A stretch of 9,853 nucleotides of DNA. Source: Deltaproteobacteria bacterium (GTDB lineage: Bacteria; Desulfobacterota; Binatia; UBA9968). Of this stretch, positions 1 through 6,934 are shown piece by piece. The translations under genes were made by a program, and so were the position numbers. The notes under the pieces were generated by a model. That model searched no databases, was not told the DNA's origin, and saw nothing but the letters and a program-made list of their open reading frames with translations. Location: positions 1 through 9,853 of the forward strand of contig JACPFH010000146.1 in NCBI GenBank assembly GCA_016183075.1, given 5' to 3'. Within the stretch, counting starts at the first letter, position 1, and every line of letters starts with the position of its first letter.

Positions 1-459
1 AAAGAGACAATCACCGCGGCTGTCGGCACACCTCCAAAAGGCTGGCTCGGCCCAGGATTGGTTGAAACCTTTAACACTCCTGACCATCTCGCCGCCGAGG
101 GGTTCGAGTACTTATGCGATTGGGCCTGTGACGACCAGCCCTTTCCCATGCGGGTCAGCCACGGCCGGATGATTGGAATACCATACGAGCAAGGAGTGAA
201 CGATATTTTGGTGCTCTCGCGCTGGCAGCACACGCCGGAGGAATACCTGCGAATGGTGCGCGATCAGTTTGACATCCTCTATAAGGAGGGTGCGGAGAGC
301 GGAAGAGTTATGTGCCTGCCTTTGCACCCTTTCATCATCGGGCTGCCATTTCGAATAAAATATCTGGATGAGGCTTTACAGTATATTTGTTCCCACTCGG
401 GAGTATGGCGGGCCACCGGTTGGGAAATTGCCGATTGGTACTATCGGCATTACTATTGA
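1..459 (+). CDS. Polysaccharide deacetylase, PuuE/allantoinase-like (C-terminal part)
   Basis: The reading frame is open from the first base to a TGA at 457-459, so this is the C-terminal part (152 codons) of a gene starting outside the window. The TTG at 58 is not a convincing start, because the residues before it (GWLGPGL) continue the family pattern GWxGPGxxET. Further hallmarks are YLCDWACDDQPFPM, the strand IPYEQGVND and, near the end, LPLHPFIIG with its conserved histidine. These match the PuuE-like branch of the NodB-fold polysaccharide deacetylases. Members of this branch include allantoinases and hydrolases of uncertain substrate, so the substrate cannot be named. The metal-binding N-terminal half is outside the window. 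The gene converges on the minus-strand [2Fe-2S] protein gene, 52 nt away; I see no clear terminator in that gap. Confidence 0.85.
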   Translation, partial: KETITAAVGTPPKGWLGPGLVETFNTPDHLAAEGFEYLCDWACDDQPFPMRVSHGRMIGIPYEQGVNDILVLSRWQHTPEEYLRMVRDQFDILYKEGAESGRVMCLPLHPFIIGLPFRIKYLDEALQYICSHSGVWRATGWEIADWYYRHYY

Positions 460-511
460 AACCTTCATTGGTTCATCAGGGCAGGGGTCGAAGGGCATTA
501 ACGAGAGCTCT

Positions 512-817
512 TTATTGCGTCGCTCCACACCGTGGACAGGTGAGAGGGGAGGAACCTTTAAGAATCGACCAGCCGCATTCCGCGCAGGTCTCGACCTCTT
601 CGCCGAGCATCCCGCGGATCATCGGGCCGCACCTTTGGGCGCCGCACGGACCCGTGCCGGCGCCCGTGCGCCGGCTCACCATCTCCAAAGTTTTCGCTCC
701 GCTTTGAATCGCCTTAACGATGATGCCTTTGCGGATCTTGTTGCACAGGCAGATGGGGCGATAAGAATCGATAATCGCCTGCTCGCGGGCCTTCTTTAGG
801 TCATCCTGAGAGTCCAT
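512..817 (-). CDS. BFD-type [2Fe-2S]-binding protein with C-terminal zinc-ribbon-like motif
   Basis: This is a 101-residue soluble protein with ATG at 815-817 and TAA at 512-514. Residues 21-70 carry the BFD-like [2Fe-2S] pattern: C23-x-C25, 32 residues, then C58-x4-C63 within GTGPCGAQRCGP. In the family this domain coordinates one [2Fe-2S] cluster and passes electrons, either free-standing (bacterioferritin-associated ferredoxin) or fused to nitrite reductases and amine oxidases. A second cysteine set follows, C78-x2-C81 and C94-x2-C97, which looks like a zinc ribbon or rubredoxin-like knuckle. It makes the protein longer than ordinary BFD proteins of about 60-75 residues. The next minus-strand gene upstream is the O-methyltransferase, 66 nt away. 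That gap has no strong Shine-Dalgarno and only weak promoter-like words, so cotranscription is possible but unproven. The partner protein is unknown. Confidence 0.8.
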   Translation of the reverse strand: MDSQDDLKKAREQAIIDSYRPICLCNKIRKGIIVKAIQSGAKTLEMVSRRTGAGTGPCGAQRCGPMIRGMLGEEVETCAECGWSILKGSSPLTCPRCGATQ

Positions 818-883
818 TAGACAAACACTTAACGTTTTATCTCAGTGGGTTACAATGTGAACATAAAGTAATTTCTATGCTGG

Positions 884-1876
884 CTAGACTTTCTCGCCGA
901 TGACAAGCGAAGAGGTAAGAGGGTGGGGAAGTGGGAGCTGGGTAACATGCTCAAACCCGGCGTTTCCGAGCCAAGCCTTCACTTCGTTGTAGGAGTAGCA
1001 CCTGCCGCTTTCGGTGGTAAGGAGCATCAGGAGAGAAAAAGTGACGCCAACCGGCGGATGGGTGAGCGAATCATCCAGGATGTGATCTTTGATTACGATC
1101 TTCCCGCCTGCTTCCAGGCAAGAAAAGACTTTGGGCATCAGCCGGTCGTTTTCTTCTTCGCTCTCGGCGTGAATGATGTTGGAGAGGAAGGCCATCTGGT
1201 AGCGCCCGGGAATGGGATCGCGGCGGTAGTCTCCGATTACAAGCCTTATGCGATCGCCGAGTCCAGCCTCCCGAACGAACCTTTCGGTGACTTGGATCGT
1301 CGCGGGCAGATCGAAGATCGTCGCTTTCAGTTGCGGGAACTTCCGGCACAGAGAAATCGGATAGGTTCCGGGACCGGAGCCGATATCAAGAAACTCCGTG
1401 ACGCCGCTGAAATCCAAAGCTCGGGCTAGCATCTCGGCATCTCCTCGCGCCTGGACGAGCGAGTGCATCGCGTAAATAAACCGCTCGGTTGCTTCGCTGT
1501 CGCCCTGGTACATATCCGGCGGGCGAACCGGCTTTCCGGTGCGCACGGCTTTTTCCAAATCTCCCCAGCAGTCCCAGAGCGAGGCGTCGAACAAAATCAT
1601 TCCGCCGAGGTAGAGGGGGGAGCTTTTGACAAGATAGGTAGACGCGACCGCAGCCAAGGAAAAAGATTGAGCCTCTTTTTCCAGCAAGCCGATCGCCGTG
1701 AGCGCGTTCAGAAGAAGCTCTGTTCCTCTTGGGTCCGTGCCGACAGCCTGCGCAACGGCGCGTGCATCCCGACTCGGTTCTTTCAGCGCATCGAAGACGC
1801 CCAGGCTTACCGCGACCTGGATCGCGCGGGCTTCGAGGTAACCTCCGGCAAGCCGTGCTAGATCGGAAAAGTCCAT
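884..1876 (-). CDS. SAM-dependent O-methyltransferase, CrtF/ASMT-like
   Basis: This 330-residue protein has the two-part build of the type-2 O-methyltransferases (hydroxyneurosporene CrtF, acetylserotonin and plant phenolic OMTs). Residues about 10-85 form the winged-helix dimerisation domain (ARAIQVAVSLGVFDAL, then TELLLNALTAIGLLE). Residues about 125-328 form the Rossmann SAM-binding domain. Motif I is DIGSGPG at 164-170, the acidic FDLP follows at 188-191, and IGDYRRDP is near 214-221. H236 in NIIHAESEEEN lies where the family often has its catalytic base. The substrate, perhaps a phenol, enol or polyketide-like hydroxyl, cannot be read from the sequence. The start is ATG at 1874-1876: an in-frame TAA lies only two codons upstream, and no good Shine-Dalgarno is visible. 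The gene follows a heptad-repeat gap, so its promoter would have to lie in or across that repeat. Confidence 0.85.
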   Translation of the reverse strand: MDFSDLARLAGGYLEARAIQVAVSLGVFDALKEPSRDARAVAQAVGTDPRGTELLLNALTAIGLLEKEAQSFSLAAVASTYLVKSSPLYLGGMILFDASLWDCWGDLEKAVRTGKPVRPPDMYQGDSEATERFIYAMHSLVQARGDAEMLARALDFSGVTEFLDIGSGPGTYPISLCRKFPQLKATIFDLPATIQVTERFVREAGLGDRIRLVIGDYRRDPIPGRYQMAFLSNIIHAESEEENDRLMPKVFSCLEAGGKIVIKDHILDDSLTHPPVGVTFSLLMLLTTESGRCYSYNEVKAWLGNAGFEHVTQLPLPHPLTSSLVIGEKV

Positions 1877-2008
1877 GCTTTAGCGCGGAGCTAATCGTCA
1901 ATAGTCAATGGTGAATCGTCAATGGTCCGCTCCCCCCCACCATTCACGTTTCGCTTTTCAGTTTTTGGGGGTCGCTTTTAACCGTTGACCAATGACCATT
2001 GACTAACT
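1877..2008. repeat. Heptad repeat block 1, word GTCAAT, inverted arrangement
   Basis: The gap between the methyltransferase start and the AlbA_2 gene stop is built of degenerate 7-nt units. On the left, four units run in register from 1896 to 1923 with consensus nGTCAAT. On the right, units from 1981 to 2001 have the complementary consensus ACCATTG. TAGTCAATGGT at 1902-1912 is the perfect reverse complement of 1995-2005 (11 bp), and 1918-1927 is the reverse complement of 1994-2003. In between, GTGAAT at 1911-1916 can pair with 1942-1947, and the C7 tract at 1932-1938 faces GGGGG at 1967-1971. The whole gap could fold into a long imperfect hairpin. It ends directly against the stop of the minus-strand gene at 2009, which would suit a transcription-end role. 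That function is inferred. Confidence 0.8.
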
Positions 2009-3454
2009 TCACAGCCGTTCGATGATGCGATAGGAGCGGCTTTTCGGCTTTAGCGGAGTTACAATCCCGAGCTTCACCATGCTCCGGATCTCCCGGTATG
2101 CGATGTCTCGATCCACTTCTCCGACCCGCTGGTAGTCCGTAGTCGAAAACATCTTGCCGTGTGAATACGCGTAGGCGAGAAGCCGCCGCTGGCGGAAGTT
2201 CACCGTGGAGCTGCTGAACTGGTTAAGCCACCTCAGGATTTCCTCATCGTAAATCGGAGTGTTGCGCAGCGTCACGGAGAAAAAGAAGCCTTCGGCGGCG
2301 AACTCCGGAGGCCTCAGGCCGTATTGATCCATCTCCTGAAACATACGCGGTATCCCTTCGCCCATTTCTCGCAGGTACCCCAGATCCGCAAGGACCCGCA
2401 CCAGCAGAGGGTTGCGCGAGAAATGGACCCTTTTTTGCTGGCGCAGTTGATCGACGGTGACCGGGGAAGGGGGGAGTCCGGGGCTTCTAACTTCCAGCCG
2501 ATCGTCGAACATCCACACCTCGACTGAAGCGCCGCTCAAATTGTAATCCCGGTGCGCCACGGCATTGACCAGGGCTTCCTGCCAGGCGAATGTGGGATAC
2601 TCCAGCCGCTCGCGGAAAAAGAGGTCGTGGAGAATCGTCCTTTCCCGGATATGCTCCCTGATTCGCCCGACCGCTTCGTCGATCAGTCGAGAAAGGGGCG
2701 CTTCGAAGCGGATCCGCCTGATCACGTTGAAGGCGCCCCCGTGTTGCCTCTCGACGCCTTCATATTTTACGAAATCGATGCCGCAGCGGGGATGCCAGCG
2801 CGTCGGGTCCTTGGCGAAGAGAAGGAGCGCCGCCATGGTAAGCGAGGTCTTCTGGCTGGAGTTATCGATGAGATGATAGGCTTGCGAAAGCAAAGTCTCC
2901 GCGTCTCTCGGGTCCTGGATCTTTTCTCCGAGCCGTGCGACCGCATCCTCATCCAGGTCCCCCCACGAGGCGCCGAGGACTTGCTGGCGCTCATAAAAAA
3001 AGGATTTCTTGGCCTCCTTGAGCTGATGGATCTGCTCGGTGGGAAGGCCGGGAGTTTCCGTGGCGATTCGGTAGAATGAGCGGCCGCTGGCGAGCCGGTA
3101 CACTTCCGGTCCCGAAATCACGTCGAATTTGAGGAGCAGGAGATTGCCGAGCCGCATGCGCTCGCAAGAGGGCGAGAGCGGCGGCTGGACCAGGGCCTGG
3201 GCCGCGTGCGTCAAGACCTGGGCCTCTTCGGCGGGATAGGGAATTCCGGTGACGGTTCGGTCGGGCTCGACGCCGACTAACAGCGTTCCGCCGTCCGCAT
3301 TGGCCATGCCGACGAGCAGACGCGCAATCTCACGGGCGAGCTCCTCGGCGCGCTTTTGCTGCGCGCCGCCCTTTTTGTATTCGTAGGCACTGAGAAACTC
3401 GAGAAACTGACCGCGCTCTCTCCTGAGCAAAAGCCCGATCTCGTCTGCTTGCAT
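2009..3454 (-). CDS. AlbA_2 / RecG-C-like ATP-binding protein, putative transcriptional regulator
   Basis: This 481-residue soluble protein has three recognisable parts. Residues about 16-135 form an AlbA_2 (Schlafen-type) domain: FLEF, then IARLLVGMANADGGTLLVGVEPD, then FYRI near 127. Residues about 285-395 form the GHKL-type ATPase unit that databases label RecG_C/HATPase_c_4. It shows an N-box EALVNAVAHRDYN (293-305), a G-box-like RSPGLPP (323-329) and MGEGIPRMF (364-372). Residues about 405-478 look like a winged helix (DIAYREIRSMVKLGIV). Proteins of this build are usually annotated as putative transcriptional regulators or RecG-like helicases, but no helicase core is present. Some Schlafen-related AlbA_2 domains are nucleases; nothing here shows activity. 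The start is ATG at 3452-3454 with no clear Shine-Dalgarno. Heptad-repeat blocks flank it on both sides, so it is probably a stand-alone transcription unit. Confidence 0.85.
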   Translation of the reverse strand: MQADEIGLLLRRERGQFLEFLSAYEYKKGGAQQKRAEELAREIARLLVGMANADGGTLLVGVEPDRTVTGIPYPAEEAQVLTHAAQALVQPPLSPSCERMRLGNLLLLKFDVISGPEVYRLASGRSFYRIATETPGLPTEQIHQLKEAKKSFFYERQQVLGASWGDLDEDAVARLGEKIQDPRDAETLLSQAYHLIDNSSQKTSLTMAALLLFAKDPTRWHPRCGIDFVKYEGVERQHGGAFNVIRRIRFEAPLSRLIDEAVGRIREHIRERTILHDLFFRERLEYPTFAWQEALVNAVAHRDYNLSGASVEVWMFDDRLEVRSPGLPPSPVTVDQLRQQKRVHFSRNPLLVRVLADLGYLREMGEGIPRMFQEMDQYGLRPPEFAAEGFFFSVTLRNTPIYDEEILRWLNQFSSSTVNFRQRRLLAYAYSHGKMFSTTDYQRVGEVDRDIAYREIRSMVKLGIVTPLKPKSRSYRIIERL

Positions 3455-3530
3455 GGAAATAACTCAGCTATCAGCGGTCAGCAACTAGCCATCAGCTTTA
3501 GGTCATAAGCTGAAAGCTGCTGGCTGAGAG
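3455..3530. repeat. Heptad repeat block 2, word CAGC/AGCTG, inverted arrangement
   Basis: From 3465 to 3534 the sequence divides into ten consecutive 7-nt units without a break in register. The left half repeats CAGCnnn (3465, 3472, 3479 and 3493, with TAGCCAT at 3486). After one linker unit at 3500-3506 the right half repeats the complementary AGCTG/GGCTG theme (3507, 3514, 3521 and 3528). CAGCTT at 3493-3498 pairs with AAGCTG at 3507-3512, AGCCA at 3487-3491 with TGGCT at 3521-3525, and AGCT at 3466-3469 with 3529-3532. This gives an imperfect hairpin lying right after the M20 peptidase stop on the minus strand. It contains no poly-U run, so a classical intrinsic terminator is not supported, though 3'-end processing or a boundary role is plausible. 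Confidence 0.8.
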
Positions 3531-4682
3531 CTAAGAGCCTCCTGTGGCGTTCAGGCGCACGATCTCGAGAAGCACCTGCGCGGAGACATAGAGGTCTTTG
3601 AGATCGAGCCACTCTTTCACCGTGTGGATCTCGCGCATGCCGGTCGAGAGATTGGCCACCTCCAGCCCTTTGCGGTTGAAGACATTGGCGTCACAGCCCC
3701 CTCCCGTCGCCATCGTCCTGACCTCTACGCCGAGATTCCGGGCCGCGTCGCGCACGAGTTTGACGATGTCCGAACCGTCTGGCACGTCCATCCGATCGTA
3801 TTCTCGGGTGATCGTGGCGTCAACCCGGGCGCGAAAGTTCTTTCCGTCGATATCCACCCCGTAGCCCGCAGCCGCCTCTTCGAGGCACCGGAGCATGTGG
3901 CGGGTCTGTTCTTCGAGCTTTGCCTCGCTGTGGCTTCGCGCCTCGCCCTTGAGACGAACGGAATTGGGAACGATGTTGATCGCCATGCCGCCTTGGATTA
4001 CGCCGATATTCGCCGTGGTCTCCTCATCGATCCTCCCCAGCTTCATCCGGCTCAGTCCTTCCGCCGCCACTTGGATCGCGCTGATCCCTTTTTCCGGACA
4101 GACTCCGGCGTGCGCCTCCAGACCGCGAACGATGAACTCAATATGGTTAGCGGCAGGTGCCTTGGTGAACAGGAAACCTACCGAATCGCTGTCCAGGACC
4201 AATCCGGTCCGCGCCCGAAGCCGCGAAACATCCAGGCACTTGGCCCCGACCAGGCCCGCCTCCTCGCAAATCGTAAAGACCACGTCGGTGTCGCCTATGG
4301 GAAGGCGGTTCTCGCGCGCCGCGCGCATCACCTCGCAGATGATAGCGACCCCGCTCTTGTCGTCGCCGCCGAGGACAGTGCGGCCGTCGCTGCGCAGGAT
4401 GTCTCCGTCAAGCACCGGCACGACACCCTCGCCGGGGACCACCGTATCCATGTGCGCGCACAGAAGAAGGGGCCCGGCGCCCGGCACGTTGCCGCGAAAA
4501 TAACCGATGACGTTGCCCACGCTGCCGCCGATTTTCTGTCCCGCGTCGTCGATCCGCACCTCGGCGCCAAGCTCCTCCAGCTCTTTTTTGAGCCGCATGG
4601 CGACCGCGTATTCCTTGCGAGAGGGGCTGTCGATCTTGACCAGCTCGATGAGGAGGTTCTTGAGTCGCTCTTTTTGGATCAA
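3531..4682 (-). CDS. M20 family metallopeptidase, PepT-like
   Basis: This 383-residue cytoplasmic protein has the PepT-like M20 fold, a di-zinc exopeptidase core with an inserted dimerisation domain at about residues 180-295. Metal and catalytic residues are in order: H77 and D79 in CAHMDTV, D107 in LGGDDKSG, E140-E141 in TICEEAGL, D164 in LVLDSD, and H353 in MREIHTVKEW. PepT-like enzymes remove N-terminal residues from short peptides, but the true substrate is not readable. The start is TTG at 4680-4682, preceded by AAGGGA (4691-4696 on the minus strand) at 8-nt spacing. It begins 39 nt after the E2 stop, so it is probably the last gene of the dehydrogenase operon, an unusual partner. Its TAG stop at 3531-3533 falls inside the register of heptad block 2, so the repeat may have supplied or trimmed the C-terminus. 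Confidence 0.87.
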   Translation of the reverse strand: MIQKERLKNLLIELVKIDSPSRKEYAVAMRLKKELEELGAEVRIDDAGQKIGGSVGNVIGYFRGNVPGAGPLLLCAHMDTVVPGEGVVPVLDGDILRSDGRTVLGGDDKSGVAIICEVMRAARENRLPIGDTDVVFTICEEAGLVGAKCLDVSRLRARTGLVLDSDSVGFLFTKAPAANHIEFIVRGLEAHAGVCPEKGISAIQVAAEGLSRMKLGRIDEETTANIGVIQGGMAINIVPNSVRLKGEARSHSEAKLEEQTRHMLRCLEEAAAGYGVDIDGKNFRARVDATITREYDRMDVPDGSDIVKLVRDAARNLGVEVRTMATGGGCDANVFNRKGLEVANLSTGMREIHTVKEWLDLKDLYVSAQVLLEIVRLNATGGS

Positions 4683-4721
4683 GTGTCGTGTCCCTTTTTT
4701 CAGGCTGGCAAGGCCCCCGGC

Positions 4722-5918
4722 TTATTTGGCTTCGATAAGCATCAGATCCGGATCCTCGAGGTGCTGGATGACAACGCTCAAAAACTGCCCGGCCTCGTTG
4801 CCATCGATGACCCGGTGATCGAAGACGAGCGAGAGGGGCATGATTTTGCGGATCGCGATCTGGCCGTCCCTGACGACGGGACGATCGTCGATCTTGCCCA
4901 CGCCCAGAATCGCGACTTCAGGGTAGTTGATGATAGGAGTGCCGTAGGATGCTCCGAAGACACCGTAATTGGTGATCGTGAATGTGCTCCCCTTAAGCTC
5001 GGCAAGATCGATTTTTCTCTGTCTCGCCTTGTCCGACAGCTCCCCCACCGCCCGCGCCAGCTCCAGGATGTTTTTTTGATCGGCGTCCCTGATCGTGAAG
5101 ACTATCAGGCCGCTGGACGTATCCACTGCGATGCCAATGTTGTAGTACTTCTTGAGAATGATTTCGCCCGCTTCCTCGTCGAGGGTCGCGTTGAGATACG
5201 GATGAGCCTTTAGAGCCGGGATTACCGCTCGGATAACGAACGGAAGATAGGTGAGCTTGATCCCCTTTTCGGCGGCGAGTCTTTTTTCTTTGACGCGGAC
5301 GGACTCCAGCTCGGTGATATCCGCATCTTCCCAGATCGTCACCTCGGCAACCCGCGCGGCGGCCTCCGCCATGTGCTTGGCCATGGTCCGCCGGATGCCC
5401 CGGAGCCGAATCTTCTCCACAGGACCGTAGGCATCGCTCTCCGCAGCGGGCTTGGCCGGGGCTTTCCCGGCCGCTCGTTGGAGGTCCTCTTCGGTGATGC
5501 GCCCGGCCGGGCCGGTTCCCCGGACTTTGGCGAGGTCCACATTGAGCTTGCGGGCCAGGGAGCGGACGGCAGGCGTTGCCTTCACCACCGGCGCGGCCTG
5601 GATCTCCTCCTCGCTCAACGCGCCGACCACCGTCCCCGCGTCGCCTCTTCGCGGCGCCTGCTGAGGCTCGCTCTTTTTTTCCTCGTCTTCGAAGCTGGCC
5701 AGTGTCGCGCCCACCTTAAGGATGTCGCCTTCACTGCCGTGGAGTTTGATCACCTTGCCGCTATAAGGAGAGGGCAAGGTGGCGAGGGCCTTGTCCGTCT
5801 CGATCTCGACCAGGTCCTGATCCTCCTCGACCCGATCCCCCTCCTTGACGAGCCACTTGACGATTTCCGCCTCGCTGATTCCTTCGCCAACGTCGGGCAG
5901 TTTGAACTCTTTTGCCAT
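4722..5918 (-). CDS. pdhC: 2-oxoacid dehydrogenase E2, dihydrolipoamide acyltransferase
   Basis: This 398-residue protein is the E2 core enzyme. It takes the acyl group from E1 on a swinging lipoyl arm and hands it to CoA. Residues 1-78 form one lipoyl domain with the lipoylated lysine K43 in EIETDKA. A charged Ala/Pro linker follows, then a peripheral-subunit-binding domain at about 112-150 (ATPAVRSLARKLNVDL, then GTGPAGRITEEDL). A second linker leads to the catalytic acyltransferase domain (about 166-398), which ends with the active-site FDHRVIDG containing H368 and D372. A single lipoyl domain is normal for many bacteria. It lies 21 nt downstream of the E1 beta stop without a strong Shine-Dalgarno (only GCGGACCGC), so translation may be partly coupled. 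Pyruvate and branched-chain E2s are hard to separate by eye; pdhC follows the operon pattern and is not certain. Confidence 0.9.
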   Translation of the reverse strand: MAKEFKLPDVGEGISEAEIVKWLVKEGDRVEEDQDLVEIETDKALATLPSPYSGKVIKLHGSEGDILKVGATLASFEDEEKKSEPQQAPRRGDAGTVVGALSEEEIQAAPVVKATPAVRSLARKLNVDLAKVRGTGPAGRITEEDLQRAAGKAPAKPAAESDAYGPVEKIRLRGIRRTMAKHMAEAAARVAEVTIWEDADITELESVRVKEKRLAAEKGIKLTYLPFVIRAVIPALKAHPYLNATLDEEAGEIILKKYYNIGIAVDTSSGLIVFTIRDADQKNILELARAVGELSDKARQRKIDLAELKGSTFTITNYGVFGASYGTPIINYPEVAILGVGKIDDRPVVRDGQIAIRKIMPLSLVFDHRVIDGNEAGQFLSVVIQHLEDPDLMLIEAK

Positions 5919-5939
5919 AGTCGCGTTGCTGCGGTCCGC

Positions 5940-6917
5940 TTAAAAGCTCAATACCCGATCGATGGCTTCGACGACGCGCTCGGCGTTGGGGAGATAGTGC
6001 TGTTCGAGTTTGGGCAGCGGCATGACCGTGTCAAATCCCGTCACCCGCTCGACGGGCGCCTCAAGGTAGAGCAGGGCTTTCTCGTTGATCCTGGCGATCA
6101 ACTCGGCGCCGAGGCCGCAGGTGCGCGGCGCTTCATGGATGATCACCGCTCGCTTGGTCTTTTTCACCGACTCGATGATCGTGTCGTCATCGAGCGGAGA
6201 AAGCGTTCGTAGATCGATTACCTCGGAGCCGATGCCGCGCTCTCCCATGAGCGCGGCGGCTTTCAACGTCGGCTGGAGCATCGCCCCCCAGGCAATCAGC
6301 GTCACGTCTTTACCTTCGGTTGCGATGCGGCACTGGCCGAGCGGGATCGAATATTCTTCCTCGGGAACCTCTTCCTTGATAGCGCGGTATACCCGTTTGG
6401 GTTCCATGAAGATCACCGGATCCGGATCCCGGACGGCCGACACGAGAAGTCCTTTGGCCTCGTAGGGAGTCGAAGGAGCGACGACCTTGAGGCCCGGCGT
6501 GTGGACCAAAAGCGCCTCGTTGCTCTCGGAATGGTGCTCTGGCGCCCGGATCCCGCCGCCGTAAGGCATTCTGACCACGAGCGGGCAGTGATACCTTCCC
6601 CGGGATCGCGTTCGGATACGGGAAGCGTGGGAAATCAGTTGTTCCATGGCGCCGTAGACGAACCCCTCGAACTGGATCTCCGCCACGGGCCGAAAGCCGT
6701 AAGCCGCCATCCCGATGGACACGCCGACGATCGCAGACTCCGACAGCGGGGTGTCGACCACACGTCCGTCACCAAACCGCTCGAAAAGGCCCTGGGTTAC
6801 CCTGAACACGCCGCCGCTTTTCCCCACGTCCTCGCCAAGGACAACCACCGCCGGATCACGTTCCATCTCTTGTTTCAGGGCGAGGTTGATCGCCTCCACC
6901 ATGGTCAATTTGGCCAT
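5940..6917 (-). CDS. pdhB: 2-oxoacid dehydrogenase E1 component, beta subunit
   Basis: This 325-residue protein is the usual length for a separate E1 beta chain. With E1 alpha it forms the thiamine-diphosphate-dependent decarboxylase that starts the complex. The N-terminal pyrimidine-binding domain shows MVEAINLALKQEM and VLGEDVG, where E29 would contact the cofactor aminopyrimidine. DTPLSESAIVGVSIGMA follows, then the long FEGFVYGAMEQL, and PYGGGIRAPEHHSES with H128/H129 at the active-site mouth. The C-terminal transketolase-like half begins near GLKVVAPSTPYEAKGLL and includes IDLRTLSPLDDDTI. It begins 17 nt after the E1 alpha stop, with a perfect 12-bp palindrome in the gap; only a weak GGG lies before the ATG. 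The sequence fits both pyruvate and branched-chain enzymes. Confidence 0.92.
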   Translation of the reverse strand: MAKLTMVEAINLALKQEMERDPAVVVLGEDVGKSGGVFRVTQGLFERFGDGRVVDTPLSESAIVGVSIGMAAYGFRPVAEIQFEGFVYGAMEQLISHASRIRTRSRGRYHCPLVVRMPYGGGIRAPEHHSESNEALLVHTPGLKVVAPSTPYEAKGLLVSAVRDPDPVIFMEPKRVYRAIKEEVPEEEYSIPLGQCRIATEGKDVTLIAWGAMLQPTLKAAALMGERGIGSEVIDLRTLSPLDDDTIIESVKKTKRAVIIHEAPRTCGLGAELIARINEKALLYLEAPVERVTGFDTVMPLPKLEQHYLPNAERVVEAIDRVLSF

Positions 6918-6922
6918 ATCAG

Positions 6923-6934
6923 CTACCCGGGTAG
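6923..6934. promoter_or_regulatory. Perfect 12-bp palindrome CTACCCGGGTAG in the E1 alpha/E1 beta gap
   Basis: CTACCCGGGTAG equals its own reverse complement and fills 12 of the 17 bases between the E1 alpha stop and the E1 beta start, leaving five bases before the ATG. It overlaps the place where the E1 beta ribosome binding site should be; the GGG in it is the only Shine-Dalgarno-like word. It could be a binding site or chance, and no function is shown. Confidence 0.35.

Noticed and set aside
460..511. Possible bidirectional terminator between the deacetylase and the [2Fe-2S] protein
   Set aside because: No convincing inverted repeat or T-run is visible in these 52 bases.
368..799. 143-codon plus-strand open frame
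   Set aside because: It overlaps the deacetylase end and lies antisense to the cysteine-motif [2Fe-2S] protein, which is the clearly supported gene.
3465..3534. CRISPR-like or classical intrinsic terminator reading of the repeat block
   Set aside because: Units are 7 nt with no spacers, and the hairpin lacks a following U-tract.
3624..5213. 529-codon plus-strand open frame
   Set aside because: It is antisense to the M20 peptidase and E2 genes, spanning two well-supported genes. Its composition is that of a GC-rich shadow frame with no recognisable motif.
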